A stretch of 39,357 nt of DNA from contig JAKLKD010000031.1 of assembly GCA_023150845.1 (NCBI GenBank), forward strand, positions 1 through 39,357, given 5' to 3'. The DNA comes from Myxococcota bacterium (GTDB lineage Bacteria > Myxococcota_A > UBA796 > CAJQPC01). The position numbers and the translations under genes were made by a program. The notes below the pieces were generated by a model. It searched no databases. It was not told where the DNA came from and worked only from the letters and a program-made list of their open reading frames with translations. Each line of letters starts with the position of its first letter. Positions within the stretch are counted from its first letter, which is position 1. Of this stretch, positions 15,518-23,978 are shown piece after piece.

Positions 15518-17955
15518 CAGAACGCCTCCTGGAACGCGAGGTGCACGGCCCAGCGGCGATCGGAGGCGAACTGCCCCGTCGGCTTCACGAGGCGATAACC
15601 GACGTCTACACGCAGCGGCCCGATGGGGCTGCGGTACCGCATACCGACGCCGACCGAGGGGTAGATGTGCTTGAGGGGGTTGAGGTCAGGGGCGGTGAGG
15701 TCAGGGATGAAGCTGCCGACGTCGAGGAAGGCGGCGTAGTCGATAGAGAACGGCCCGGAGATGCGGTACTCCACGGTGCCGAAGAGCACGGCCTGGCTGC
15801 CTTTGGGGTAGACCTGCAAGGAGGGCTCGTCGGGGCTCACGGTGTAGCAGTCGGTGTCGCCCAAGGGGCCGTCGGGCACGCCGTCGCCGTCGATGTCGTC
15901 GCCGCTCCGGGTGAAGCAGGCCCGGCTCGACATGTAGTCCGCCGCCCAGCCGCGCACGGTGTCCGGGCCGCCCAAGAAGTAGAGCTCGTTGTAGGGCACA
16001 AAGGAGAGGTTGGGGTCGTTGCCCCAGGGCACGGCGACGCTCGCGGCGAGCCGGGTGGCCAAGGTGGCGCGGGTGGGGCGCATCACCGAGGTGTACTTGC
16101 GCAGATCCATCTCCACCTTGGTGAAGGTGAGGCCCGGCAGCACCGAGCGCCCGGCGTCGCTCACCGCAGCCTGGGCGTAGTAGCCGCGCCGGGTGTAGAT
16201 CGGGTGGTCGCGGTGGTCGGTGGTGGCCTGGAGCCGCCAGTACATGAGGGTGTAGTCGAGATCCTTCTCGCTGAGCTGGGGGTTGTCCTCGTCGATGAAC
16301 TCAAGCTCGGTGTTCCAGCGCTCGGCGTGGAGGCTCGGCGTGAAGGAGAGGTAGCGGGTGGCGCGCCAGGTGAGCGCCGGGGACACCTGCAGGCTTCGTT
16401 TGACCTGGCCGACGTCCCGGTCCAGCACGACGGAGGCCTTCGGGGTGAACGTCAGGGCGGGCTGGCCCAAGAAGTAGGGCACGACCAGAGACGTCGAGAC
16501 CGAGGCGACGGGGCCGCCCTCAAAGCGGCTGCTCGTCGCCGCCGTGACGGAGTCGATGGCCTCGTTGCCGTCGTCAAAGACGCCCCGGGTGGCGTTCACC
16601 AGCGTAAAGGCGCTGGCCTGGCCGTTCTGGGTGAAGCCCTTGACGCCGCCCTCGGCCTCGGCCTCCAGGCGCATGAGGCGCCCGCCGAGGTTTGTGTGGG
16701 AGAAGGTGGTGCGGGCGCGCAGCTCGGCGCTGTTGCTCTCAAAGGAGAAGCCGCCGCCGAGCCGCGCCCGGCGGAAGCGGGACTCGGTGACCCGCACCTC
16801 GACGGGGATGGTGTTCGACGGCACGCTGAGGTCGGGCAAGGTCTGCACGACGGCGAAGGTGCCGAGGTTAAACAGCGCCGTCTGGGTGTCCTTGAGGTCT
16901 TGGGGGGACCAGGCCTTGCCCTCCTCGACCTTGATGTGTTCCTCGATGAGCGCGGGATCGACGGCGACGTTGCCGGTGAGGGTGACCTCGCCGAAGCGGC
17001 AGAAGGGCCCCGGCGTGGCCGCGATGGTCACGTCCGCGACGCCGAGCTCGGGGTAGACCTCGACCTTCACCTCGGCCTCGGCCCGGGCGTAGGACTGCTC
17101 CTGGAGCAAGGTCTCGATGAGCGCGGCGAGGTCGTAGGGGGCGCTCAGGGTGAAGCGGTCGCCCTTGAGGTCCTCCGCCGAGCGCTCCACCTTGATCTGC
17201 AGCGGGCGGCCCTGCTCCTCAAGCCCAGAGATCGTGATGTCACGCAGGGTGACCGCCGGGCCCTCCTCGACGTAGCCCGTGAGCCGCACGGCCTCGGGGC
17301 GGCGCAGCCAGTCCACCGTCCAGTGCCGGGGCATCCAGTGGAGGGGCCGCGCCGGGCGCACGGTCTCGACCTCCCAGCCCAGCACCTTGGCGTCGAAGTA
17401 GCCGTTGTGGGCGTACCAGAGCTCGACGGCGAGGGCGTCCTCGTCGAGGCGCTCGATGTCGAGCGGCGGGTGCTCGGAGAACAGGCGCAGGAGCGGCGCG
17501 GACGAGAACCCCGTCGTCTCTTGCTGGGACATCGCCGTGCGCACGGCGTCGTCGCCGCGGCCGTCGGTGACCCGCTTGATCCACTGCACCGTCGGGAAGC
17601 GCCCGTCGTCTACGATCTCAAAGTGGATGTCGGCGACGACCGGCGGCGGGGCGAGGGCCTGATCCTCATCGCGGCGCTGGCGATCGGCGGCCTCGCGGCG
17701 CTGGCGGCCCTCCCAGACGCCTCCAGCGGCCTGCTCGTCTTCGGGCTCCTCGGGTTCGGCGGCGACGGCGGTGGCCCCGGCTCCCGAGACGATGACGCCT
17801 AGAAGCACCCATTGCGAGGCGCAGAGGTTGGAGAGTCGGCTCAGCACAAGGTCAGAGACTAACTCAAGCGGGGCCACGCGCGGGGCGCAGAGCGAGCGAG
17901 CGGCGTGGATCGCGGGTCGGGGGAGGATCTGGGGGTTGACACCGGCCCGGCTCAT
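15517..17955 (-). CDS. tamA: TamA/BamA-like outer-membrane Omp85 protein
   Basis: Up to 812 residues. It holds an N-terminal signal region, a charged Glu/Arg/Gln linker, several POTRA domains (recognisable in [33 protein letters not shown] and the LGTFAVVQT helix-strand), and then a C-terminal 16-strand-type barrel. The Omp85 loop-6 motif is seen as GGPDTVRGW, and the chain ends in Phe (HLAFQEAF), a beta-barrel signal. With tamB directly after, it is most likely TamA rather than BamA. The start is uncertain: the ATG at 17955 gives an odd 36-residue extension, whereas a GTG at 17847 would yield a clean signal peptide ending AVAA. Neither has a clear Shine-Dalgarno sequence. Confidence 0.9.
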   Translation of the reverse strand: MSRAGVNPQILPRPAIHAARSLCAPRVAPLELVSDLVLSRLSNLCASQWVLLGVIVSGAGATAVAAEPEEPEDEQAAGGVWEGRQRREAADRQRRDEDQALAPPPVVADIHFEIVDDGRFPTVQWIKRVTDGRGDDAVRTAMSQQETTGFSSAPLLRLFSEHPPLDIERLDEDALAVELWYAHNGYFDAKVLGWEVETVRPARPLHWMPRHWTVDWLRRPEAVRLTGYVEEGPAVTLRDITISGLEEQGRPLQIKVERSAEDLKGDRFTLSAPYDLAALIETLLQEQSYARAEAEVKVEVYPELGVADVTIAATPGPFCRFGEVTLTGNVAVDPALIEEHIKVEEGKAWSPQDLKDTQTALFNLGTFAVVQTLPDLSVPSNTIPVEVRVTESRFRRARLGGGFSFESNSAELRARTTFSHTNLGGRLMRLEAEAEGGVKGFTQNGQASAFTLVNATRGVFDDGNEAIDSVTAATSSRFEGGPVASVSTSLVVPYFLGQPALTFTPKASVVLDRDVGQVKRSLQVSPALTWRATRYLSFTPSLHAERWNTELEFIDEDNPQLSEKDLDYTLMYWRLQATTDHRDHPIYTRRGYYAQAAVSDAGRSVLPGLTFTKVEMDLRKYTSVMRPTRATLATRLAASVAVPWGNDPNLSFVPYNELYFLGGPDTVRGWAADYMSSRACFTRSGDDIDGDGVPDGPLGDTDCYTVSPDEPSLQVYPKGSQAVLFGTVEYRISGPFSIDYAAFLDVGSFIPDLTAPDLNPLKHIYPSVGVGMRYRSPIGPLRVDVGYRLVKPTGQFASDRRWAVHLAFQEAF

Positions 17956-18043
17956 CAATAAAGGCGGACGGTTCGTGTTCCCGGTCGGCGACGCCGATCA
18001 CCCCGTCATCAGCACCGTTCATCTCTCCGAGGAGGAGGCCCCC

Positions 18044-18232
18044 ATGGGGAAGAAGTCTTCCAAGGGTCGCGTCAAGATTCAGCTCGAGTGCACCACCTGC
18101 CGCGAGTCTGAGGTCCCTGGCGTCTCCCGCTACCCGACCACCAAGAACAAGAAGAAGACCCCGGGCCGCATCGAGTTCAGCAAGTACTGCCGCTTTGAGC
18201 GGAAGCACACGCTGCACCGTGAGGTCAAGTAG
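18044..18232 (+). CDS. rpmG: 50S ribosomal protein L33
   Basis: 62 residues. The protein is part of the large ribosomal subunit. [19 protein letters not shown] and the ending FSKYC[13 protein letters not shown] are diagnostic. The first zinc Cys pair is intact (C16, C19), but of the second pair only C49 remains; position 52, normally Cys, is Glu. It has an unusually strong ribosome binding site, GAGGAGGAGG, six to eight bases before the ATG. The divergent tamA operon lies upstream and a clear terminator follows, so it appears to be a single-gene unit. Confidence 0.95.
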   Translation: MGKKSSKGRVKIQLECTTCRESEVPGVSRYPTTKNKKKTPGRIEFSKYCRFERKHTLHREVK

Positions 18233-18250
18233 TCTCCTCCGCGGTCTCTC

Positions 18251-18294
18251 AGGAGGCGCGTCCGGGCACCCCCCGACGCGCCTCTTGTCGTTTT
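18251..18294 (+). terminator. Intrinsic terminator after rpmG
   Basis: GAGGCGCGTC (18253-18262) and GACGCGCCTC (18275-18284) form a perfect 10-bp stem, extendable by an A-T and a G-T pair, with a 12-base loop. It is followed by TTGTCGTTTT. It sits 20 bases after the stop codon. Confidence 0.85.
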
Positions 18295-18308
18295 AGGGGG
18301 CTCAAGCC

Positions 18309-18851
18309 ATGTCGTTCCGCCGGTCTCAGAAGCCGCCGACCCTCGACGCCTGGAACCAGGCCCTCGGCCACCTCGCCCGGCGCGATCATGGCCAACAAGA
18401 GCTGCGGGAGAAGCTGATCCAGCGCGGGCACAGCCCGGCGGACACCGACGCCGCGATCGCCGCGCTCATCGAGCGGGGCTGGCTCAACGACGCCCGCACG
18501 GCCCAGACCATGTCCGAGTCCTTGGTCAAGGGCCGGGGCTACGGGCCCCGAAAGGTGATGCAGACCCTCGTGGAGCGCCGCAAGCTCTCCTCTGCCGACG
18601 CCAAGGCCGCGCTCACGACCCTCGACGAGCAGGGCCTCGACTGGCGCGCCCGGGCGGACGCCCTGCTCGCCCGGCGCCGGGTGCGACCCGACGATCCCCA
18701 GGCCTGGGCCAAGCTGGCCCGGTTCTTGGCGAGCCGCGGCTTCCCGATGGACGTGTGCAGCGCCGCCGCCCGCGATCGACTCGACGCCTTACGCGCCGAG
18801 GCCAAAGACGCCCCCCGCGACGACGACGGCGACGACGACAGCGAGGGCTAA
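18309..18851 (+). CDS. recX: Regulatory protein RecX
   Basis: 180 residues. RecX binds RecA filaments and modulates recombination and SOS activity in the cytoplasm. It shows the tandem three-helix repeats of the family: ALGHLARRDHGQQELREKLIQRGH, IAALIERGWLNDARTAQ and GYGPRKVMQTLVERRKL, broken here for length. The C-terminal part has LARFLASRGFPMDV, a typical RecX ending, followed by an acidic Asp-rich tail. recA is not in the window. Its TAA stop overlaps the stop of the convergent M20 peptidase gene by two bases. Confidence 0.9.
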   Translation: MSFRRSQKPPTLDAWNQALGHLARRDHGQQELREKLIQRGHSPADTDAAIAALIERGWLNDARTAQTMSESLVKGRGYGPRKVMQTLVERRKLSSADAKAALTTLDEQGLDWRARADALLARRRVRPDDPQAWAKLARFLASRGFPMDVCSAAARDRLDALRAEAKDAPRDDDGDDDSEG

Positions 18852-20308
18852 GCCCCGGCGCCCCGGCGGATCACCTGGCGGTAGAAGGCTGGGAACAAGG
18901 CGAGGTTCTCAAGCTTCACCCGCTCATCGGTGCCGTGGATCGCCGCGCGCTCGGGCTCGGTGAGCTGCAGAGGCATGAAGCGGTAGATGTCGTCGGCGAG
19001 GTCGATGAAGCGCCGGGCGTCGGTGGCGCCGATGGTGAGGCCCGGGGCGACGAGCACGTCGGGGCGCAGGGCGCGGATCGCCCCGGCGATGCTGTCGAAG
19101 CCCGGCGAGCCCACGTCCCCGGCGATGGGGCTGGGCTCACCGTTGAGGCCGCTCGGGTAGGGGCTCAGGGTGATTGTGGGGTCGTCGATGACCTCGGCCA
19201 GCCGGGCCAGGGCGCTCGCCTGGTCGTCCCGAGGGTGCAGGCGCAGGTTGACCACGGCCCAGGCGCTCTGCGGCAGCACGTTGTCTTGTAGGCTGCCGGA
19301 GAGCATGGTCACGGCCTGGGTCGTGCGGACCAAGGCGTTGGTGCTCGGCTTCTGGGTGAGCTGGGAGAGCACGACGGGCCGGAACAGCCAGAGGTTGGAG
19401 AAGACCGTGCGGAGGGGCTGGCGCATCTCCGGGGCGAGCCAGGCGAAGAGGGCCGAGGCCGGTCCGTCGAGCCCCGCGGGGAAGGGCTCGGCCTCCAGGC
19501 GCGCCACGGCCCGGGCGACCCGACCGGCGGCGGTGGTGGGCGGAGGCATCGACGAGTGGCCGCCCGCGTCCGCGGCCTCGATGCGTACGCTGAGGTAGCC
19601 GCGCTCGGAGACGCCGATGAGCGCCGCCGGGGCCGAGAGCCCGGCGATGATGCCGTCGGTGATCACCATGCCCTCGTCGAGCACCCACGAGAGGCGCACG
19701 CCCCGCTCCCGCAAGAGCGCCGCGGCGGCGAGGCTGCCCTCGCCCAAGGTCTCCTCGTCGTGGCCGAAGCTCAGGTAGACCGTGCGCTGCGGCGTGAAGC
19801 CCTCGGCGATGAGGCCCTCGACGGCCTCCAGGATGCCCACCACGCCGACCTTGTCGTCCATGGCGCCGCGCCCCCACAAGGCGCCGTCCGCGATGACGCC
19901 GTCAAAGGGCGGGTGGGTCCACTCGGCCTCGTTCTCGACAGGCACGACGTCCATGTGGGACATGAGCAGGATCGGCGGCAAGGAGGGGTCGGCGCCGCGC
20001 CAGGTGAACAGCAAGGAGTGCCCGCCGACGACCTCCCGGATGAGCTGGTCGTGGGTGCGGGGGTAGGTCTGCTCCATCCAGGCGATGAGGCCGTCGAGGG
20101 CCTCTCGGTTGACGTCTTCAGCCCGGGCGGCGCTCACGGTCCGGAACCGGATGGCCTCAGCGAGGTGCTGGGTCATGGCCTCGACGTCGACCTGCTCCGA
20201 GGCCGGGGGCACGACGGGCTGCCGGGAGGGGGTCAAGGCGACGCCCGCCCCCAAGGCCACGACGAGGGCGAGGAGCAGGACTCCGAGGGCGAGGGCGACA
20301 CGACGCAT
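18848..20308 (-). CDS. Exported M20 family zinc peptidase (carboxypeptidase S / PM20D1-like)
   Basis: 486 residues. An N-terminal hydrophobic segment (about 4-25, MRRVALALGVLLLALVVALG) is a signal peptide or membrane anchor, so the enzyme acts in the periplasm. Metal ligands and catalytic residues are visible: H118 and D120 in LLMSHMDVVP, D151 in GRGAMDDK, E185/E186 in GHDEETLGEG, and a C-terminal His. The dimerisation domain (about 245-400, GVSERGYLSVRIEA... GGHSSMPP) is present. Length and layout match the CPS1/PM20D1 branch, which hydrolyses or forms peptide or N-acyl amino-acid bonds; the substrate is unknown. A TATACT hexamer lies 24 bases before the start, so it is probably monocistronic. 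Confidence 0.9.
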   Translation of the reverse strand: MRRVALALGVLLLALVVALGAGVALTPSRQPVVPPASEQVDVEAMTQHLAEAIRFRTVSAARAEDVNREALDGLIAWMEQTYPRTHDQLIREVVGGHSLLFTWRGADPSLPPILLMSHMDVVPVENEAEWTHPPFDGVIADGALWGRGAMDDKVGVVGILEAVEGLIAEGFTPQRTVYLSFGHDEETLGEGSLAAAALLRERGVRLSWVLDEGMVITDGIIAGLSAPAALIGVSERGYLSVRIEAADAGGHSSMPPPTTAAGRVARAVARLEAEPFPAGLDGPASALFAWLAPEMRQPLRTVFSNLWLFRPVVLSQLTQKPSTNALVRTTQAVTMLSGSLQDNVLPQSAWAVVNLRLHPRDDQASALARLAEVIDDPTITLSPYPSGLNGEPSPIAGDVGSPGFDSIAGAIRALRPDVLVAPGLTIGATDARRFIDLADDIYRFMPLQLTEPERAAIHGTDERVKLENLALFPAFYRQVIRRGAGA

Positions 20309-20332
20309 GGGGCTCCTAAGGCTTGGCGAAGG

Positions 20333-20338
20333 AGTATA
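20333..20338 (-). promoter_or_regulatory. -10-like TATACT for the M20 peptidase gene
   Basis: TATACT on the minus strand ends 24 bases before the ATG at 20308. A loose -35 (TTGGCT) occurs 15 bases further upstream. It falls in the 42-base gap after the DUF6940 stop. Confidence 0.45.
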
Positions 20339-20350
20339 CGGCGAGCCGCG

Positions 20351-20953
20351 TCAAGCCAAGGGCCCAGGAGGCCAGCGGCGCAGCTCCACGCTGCGGTAGT
20401 ACTTGGGCCGGGTGTCGAGGCGCACATGCAGCCAAGACACGCCCATGCCCGCCGTGGAGAGCCAGCGCGGGGTGTCGTCGGTGAGCCGGGGCGCGGCGGC
20501 GCGCCCGACCTCGGCCCAGAGCGCGTCCCGCTGGGCGGCCGGGGCGAGGCGCACGAAGGCCCCGAGGTGGGGATACGCCGCGTGGTCGGTGAGGGGCGCC
20601 GGGGCGATGAGGGTGGCGTCCCCGCCGAGGCTCGTGAACCGGGCCACCGGCTGGCCGGGGGAGAACTTGTCCACGAAGGGCTCAAGCTCCGGGCTCACCT
20701 GGGCGAGGAGCGGGGCGCTCAACACGTCCTGGACGGCCGGTCCGCCCGCCGTAGAGGCCGCCAGGGGCGCGCTCTCCCAGAAGAAGGCCGGGAACGGCGA
20801 CGCGGCGAGGGCCTCGTTGAGGGCGGCGCGGGCGCCGGGCTCGTCGCGGAGCGCGCAGATCCACTCGGCCAAGGTGGCGGGGCGCTCGTCGCGGCGCCAG
20901 CGCAGTTGCTCGCCGCCGGGGATCGGGCGCCGCTCGGCGCTCCAGCGGCTCAT
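20351..20953 (-). CDS. DUF6940 family protein
   Basis: 200 residues, a soluble cytoplasmic-looking protein with no signal peptide. The conserved pattern of this uncharacterised family is visible: LAEWICALRDEPGAR, SPFPAFFWESAP, F-T-S-L-G-G-D-A-T-L-I-A-P, a Y-PHLGAFVRLAP segment, then PRWLSTAGMGVSWLHVRLD and RPKYYRS near the end. Members occur in bacteria and plants, and no biochemical role is established that I can cite. The start overlaps the upstream stop (ATGA), making it the last gene of a four-gene operon with two Asp-box propeller proteins. Confidence 0.75.
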   Translation of the reverse strand: MSRWSAERRPIPGGEQLRWRRDERPATLAEWICALRDEPGARAALNEALAASPFPAFFWESAPLAASTAGGPAVQDVLSAPLLAQVSPELEPFVDKFSPGQPVARFTSLGGDATLIAPAPLTDHAAYPHLGAFVRLAPAAQRDALWAEVGRAAAPRLTDDTPRWLSTAGMGVSWLHVRLDTRPKYYRSVELRRWPPGPLA

Positions 20954-21891
20954 CCGCCAGCCTTCGGGGGCACGACCCCACGGAGCTTTCGCTCCACATC
21001 GACCCACCAGAGCGCCTCGCCGAGGCCCACCCAGGCCGGGTCGCTCACGCCGCTGAGGCGCCGGTCGGTGAAGGTGTTCCCGCCGTCGCGGCTTGTGAAG
21101 ACGACGAGGCCGCTCGTGCCCTCCTTGTTCGCCAAGACCCGCACCCCGCCGGGGCTCGTGCCGATGGCCGCCGGTCTCAAACCTTCGGGCAAGGAGCCGC
21201 GCCAGGTGACGGCGTCGCCGCTGAGCTGGCCGACCCGGGCCGCGCCGCGCTGGCCGGTGACCACCCACACGCCGTCCGTGGCCAGCACAGCCTCGTCGTG
21301 CTGCACCCGAAAGGCCTCGCCGTGGTCGTCGCTGCGCATGAGCCGCGCGCCGCTCACCAGCAGGCGTCCATCGACGAGGCCGAGCTGCTCGGCGACCTGG
21401 CCCGGCATCGGGGCGCCGCTGAGCTTGGTCCAGGTTCGCCCGCCGTCCGTCGTGCGCCAGAGCTGGCCGACGCCGACGGCGTAGCCTTCACCGCCGTCGC
21501 CGACGGTCAAGGCCGTGAGGCTCGTCGCGGGGATGGGCCCACGCTCCTCCCAGAGCCCGCCCCGCTCGACGACGAGGCGGTAGTCGCTGCCGGTCTTGTC
21601 CTCCCGGGCGGTGGCGACGATCGCCCAGAGCTCCGCGCCGTGGCCCTCCGCGGCGACGTACCAGCCCTCCCCGGCGGGCCCGGTGGCCGCCAAGGTCTCC
21701 CCGGTGAGGCGCCAAGCGGCCAAGGTCCGCGCGGTGACGCCGACGAAGGGCCCGCCGCCGAAGCCGAAGACCACCCCGGCGTCGGGGTCCACGACCGTCG
21801 GGGTGAAGTCCTGGGGCAAGGCCCCAAGCGTCACCGTCTGCTCACGCGGGGCGCCCCCGAGGCAGGCCCAGAGCGTGAGCAGCAGGCTCAA
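20950..21891 (-). CDS. Lipoprotein with Asp-box (BNR-like) beta-propeller
   Basis: 313 residues from a TTG at 21891 that overlaps the upstream stop (TTGA). This start gives MSLLLTLWACLGG, a short signal peptide with lipobox L-W-A-C; no other nearby start does. The mature protein has repeated Asp-box turns of the S/T-x-D-x-G-x-T-W type: LWRTTDGGRTWTKL, LMRSDDHGEAFRV and VFTSRDGGNTFTDR. This indicates a sialidase-like or YCF48-like propeller. There are no catalytic sialidase residues I can identify, so binding or scaffolding is more likely. It is paired with a second propeller protein and a DUF6940 protein in the same operon. Confidence 0.75.
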   Translation of the reverse strand: MSLLLTLWACLGGAPREQTVTLGALPQDFTPTVVDPDAGVVFGFGGGPFVGVTARTLAAWRLTGETLAATGPAGEGWYVAAEGHGAELWAIVATAREDKTGSDYRLVVERGGLWEERGPIPATSLTALTVGDGGEGYAVGVGQLWRTTDGGRTWTKLSGAPMPGQVAEQLGLVDGRLLVSGARLMRSDDHGEAFRVQHDEAVLATDGVWVVTGQRGAARVGQLSGDAVTWRGSLPEGLRPAAIGTSPGGVRVLANKEGTSGLVVFTSRDGGNTFTDRRLSGVSDPAWVGLGEALWWVDVERKLRGVVPPKAGG

Positions 21892-22823
21892 ACGCGCCCC
21901 GCCTGAAGCACCCGCCGCGTCTCGGTGAGCGCCAAGGCGCCCTTGTCCCCGGCGAGGCCAAGCCAGGCCTCCGTCGGCGGCAAGGCGAGCAGGCTCGTGA
22001 CGAAGCCGCCGTCGGGGTGAGAGGCGGCGACGGCGAGGCCCGGGTGGGCCTCGGGGTCGTCCGGCACCAAGGCGAGCTGCATCGCCGCCCCTGAAGGCCG
22101 GGCGCTCCAACCCATGGAGAGCGGGTCGCCGGGGTCGGAGATCTCGCCCAGCCACTCGACGAAGGCGCCCTCCAGGCGGCCCAGCCGCACCCGCCCGTCC
22201 TGGACCGCGGCGAGGTAAGGGAAGGCCAAGGCGCGCACATGGGCGCCGTCTACGTTGCGGTGGCCCCAGCGGTGGCCGTCGTCTCGGGACAAGAACAGGC
22301 CCTCGGGGGTGCTCAGCACGAGCTGGTCACCGACGCGGAAGAGGCGGTCCCGGGTGGAGTCTCGGCGGCCCGGGGCGCTGATCGCCTCAAAGGAGCCCGC
22401 CCGCCAGCGCAAGAGCGTGTTGGCGCCGAGGAGCCAGACCTCATCGGGGCCCATGACGAGGGCTGAAGTGACGCTCTCCGCCGGGATCTCCCCGAGCTCA
22501 ACCCAGCCGCCGACGTCTACGGAGACCGCGCGCAGCAAGGTGAAGCGGGGGCCCGGGTGCCCGACGACGGCGTAGCCCGCCCCGTCGTGGAGGTCACCCG
22601 CGCGCACCCAGCCGGGGCCCTCCCAGACCGTGCGCAGGCCGCCGTCAGCGTAGACCCGCAGGATGACCCCGACGCGGTCCACCGGGGCGGGCCCGCCGCG
22701 CCAGCCGAACATGAGCCCCGAGCCGTCTGGCCGGGCGACGATCCGCTCTGGCACGAACCCCGCCGGGGCCTGGGCGCCGAGCCGCCAGTCCCGCTCCGGC
22801 CGGTTCGGCTCAGAAGATGTCAT
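21888..22823 (-). CDS. Beta-propeller protein with Asp-box motif, no signal peptide
   Basis: 311 residues. It begins MTSSEPNRPERDW without a signal peptide, so it is probably cytoplasmic unless exported by another route. Short beta-strand repeats of about 40-50 residues run through the whole length, with one clear Asp-box (LFLSRDDGHRWGHRN) and several degenerate ones (VWEGPGWVRAGDL, GPDEVWLLGANTLLRW, TEAWLGLAGDKGALALT). It resembles the downstream lipoprotein in fold and may be a distant duplicate. Its ATG lies 14 bases inside the end of the upstream gene, so it is translationally coupled. Function unknown. Confidence 0.7.
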   Translation of the reverse strand: MTSSEPNRPERDWRLGAQAPAGFVPERIVARPDGSGLMFGWRGGPAPVDRVGVILRVYADGGLRTVWEGPGWVRAGDLHDGAGYAVVGHPGPRFTLLRAVSVDVGGWVELGEIPAESVTSALVMGPDEVWLLGANTLLRWRAGSFEAISAPGRRDSTRDRLFRVGDQLVLSTPEGLFLSRDDGHRWGHRNVDGAHVRALAFPYLAAVQDGRVRLGRLEGAFVEWLGEISDPGDPLSMGWSARPSGAAMQLALVPDDPEAHPGLAVAASHPDGGFVTSLLALPPTEAWLGLAGDKGALALTETRRVLQAGRV

Positions 22824-23823
22824 CCCAGACCTCCTCGGCCCAGGCCGACGCGGAGTCTACGCCCGCCTCGGCCTCATCGACGAGGTCACTCGCGGACTCC
22901 CGGGCGGAGTCCAGCGCGGCCTCCGTGGCGCCCTCCTCACCGAGCGCCGAGTCCAAGGCGTCTACGCCCTCACCGACGACGTCGGAGGCGACGCCGTGGG
23001 CGTCCTCGGCCAAGGCCAAGGCGTCCTGGCCGAGCTGGTCCGCGCCGTCGCTGAGCGCCTGGGACGTGCCCTCGCCGAACACCTCGTCGATGCCGTCGCC
23101 CACGACCGCGAAGCCCTCATACGCGACGTCGACGAGCTCCTCGGTGGTGCCGTCGCCGCCGACGTAGTCGATGGCGTCTTCGCCCCAGGTGCTCAAGAGC
23201 CGGGTGCCGATGTCGGCGACCTGGCCGAGCCCATCAAAGGCGATGAGGTCCCGGACGTCCGGGGTGAGGCCGATGTTCGCGAGGTCAAAAGGGCTGAGGT
23301 CGCCGAGTCCCGCGTTCCAGTAGGCGTCGGCGTGGGTGCCATACGCGAAAGAGGTGAACGCGGAGTCGTTCTTCTCCAGGCGATCGAAGTCGGCGGGGTC
23401 CGCGTCGCGGCGGCCCTCGATGGCGGTCTGGAGGTTGAGCCGCGCCCGCACGAGCCAGGCCTTGCCCTCGTCCGTGAGGCGGTCGTTCGTCTCGTTGGTG
23501 AAGCGCCCGACGTACTTCTCGCCGTAGCCGAGGTAGTAGGTCGGCGGGGTGAGCCCGGCGTCGGCGTAGCGGGTGGAGAAGTCCCCGTGGCGGCGGCGGT
23601 AGTAGGACAAGGCGCCGTCTGCGGCGACGGAGCCCGGAAGATGGACCGGATCCGCGTCCCCGTTGGCGCTGGGCTCGCCGGGACCGCCGCTCATCACCTG
23701 ACGCTGCACCTCCGTGTTGCCGAGGGAGTCCTGGCGCTGGTCACGAGACGTCGTCGGCGTGGAGGTCGTCGGGCCGCTGGGCGAGACGCTTGGGGTGACC
23801 GGCTCATGGCGCAGGCCGCTCAT
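22810..23823 (-). CDS. Unknown 337-residue protein with Ala/Asp/Glu-rich helical C-terminus
   Basis: Starts at an ATG preceded by GGAGG at good spacing. Residues 1-65 are Ser/Thr/Pro/Gln-rich and look disordered. Residues about 70-195 form a globular region with many aromatic residues (ALSYYRRRHGDF, PPTYYLGYGEKYVGRF, KAWLVRARLNLQTAIE, FTSFAYGTHADAYW), followed by LSPFDLANIGLTPDVRDLI. Residues about 240-337 are a long amphipathic, very acidic Ala/Asp/Glu/Gly stretch (repeated ALDSA, EEGA and SDxVDEA-like units) ending in EEVWDDIF. There is no signal peptide. It heads the operon with the propeller and DUF6940 genes. I do not recognise the family; the middle region deserves a profile search. Confidence 0.65.
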   Translation of the reverse strand: MSGLRHEPVTPSVSPSGPTTSTPTTSRDQRQDSLGNTEVQRQVMSGGPGEPSANGDADPVHLPGSVAADGALSYYRRRHGDFSTRYADAGLTPPTYYLGYGEKYVGRFTNETNDRLTDEGKAWLVRARLNLQTAIEGRRDADPADFDRLEKNDSAFTSFAYGTHADAYWNAGLGDLSPFDLANIGLTPDVRDLIAFDGLGQVADIGTRLLSTWGEDAIDYVGGDGTTEELVDVAYEGFAVVGDGIDEVFGEGTSQALSDGADQLGQDALALAEDAHGVASDVVGEGVDALDSALGEEGATEAALDSARESASDLVDEAEAGVDSASAWAEEVWDDIF

Positions 23824-23978
23824 TCCAGACCTCCGAGGTGCTGCTTCTTGCGCGGTGTGACAGGGGGGAGACTCCCCTTGAGGCTACCTCGGACCCCCAA
23901 AAACCGCAACAACTCCTTGCGCTCCCGCTGACCGCGGTGGGTCAAGGCGAGACCGACGCGTGAGGGTTAATCCGGCGA

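Noticed and set aside
12134-17802. Very long plus-strand open frames (for example 12134-13960, 13997-15310, 15541-17802)
   Set aside because: They lie antisense to tamB and tamA, have Gly/Arg/His/Glu-rich composition without domains, and result from GC-rich third positions. The minus-strand proteins show clear family features.
15517-17955. BamA, the essential Omp85 protein
   Set aside because: The direct coupling with tamB favours TamA, and none of the usual bamA neighbours (skp/ompH, lpxD, fabZ) is present.
19556-21484. 642-codon plus-strand open frame
   Set aside because: Antisense to the M20 peptidase, DUF6940 and propeller genes; composition is low-complexity and no motif is recognisable.
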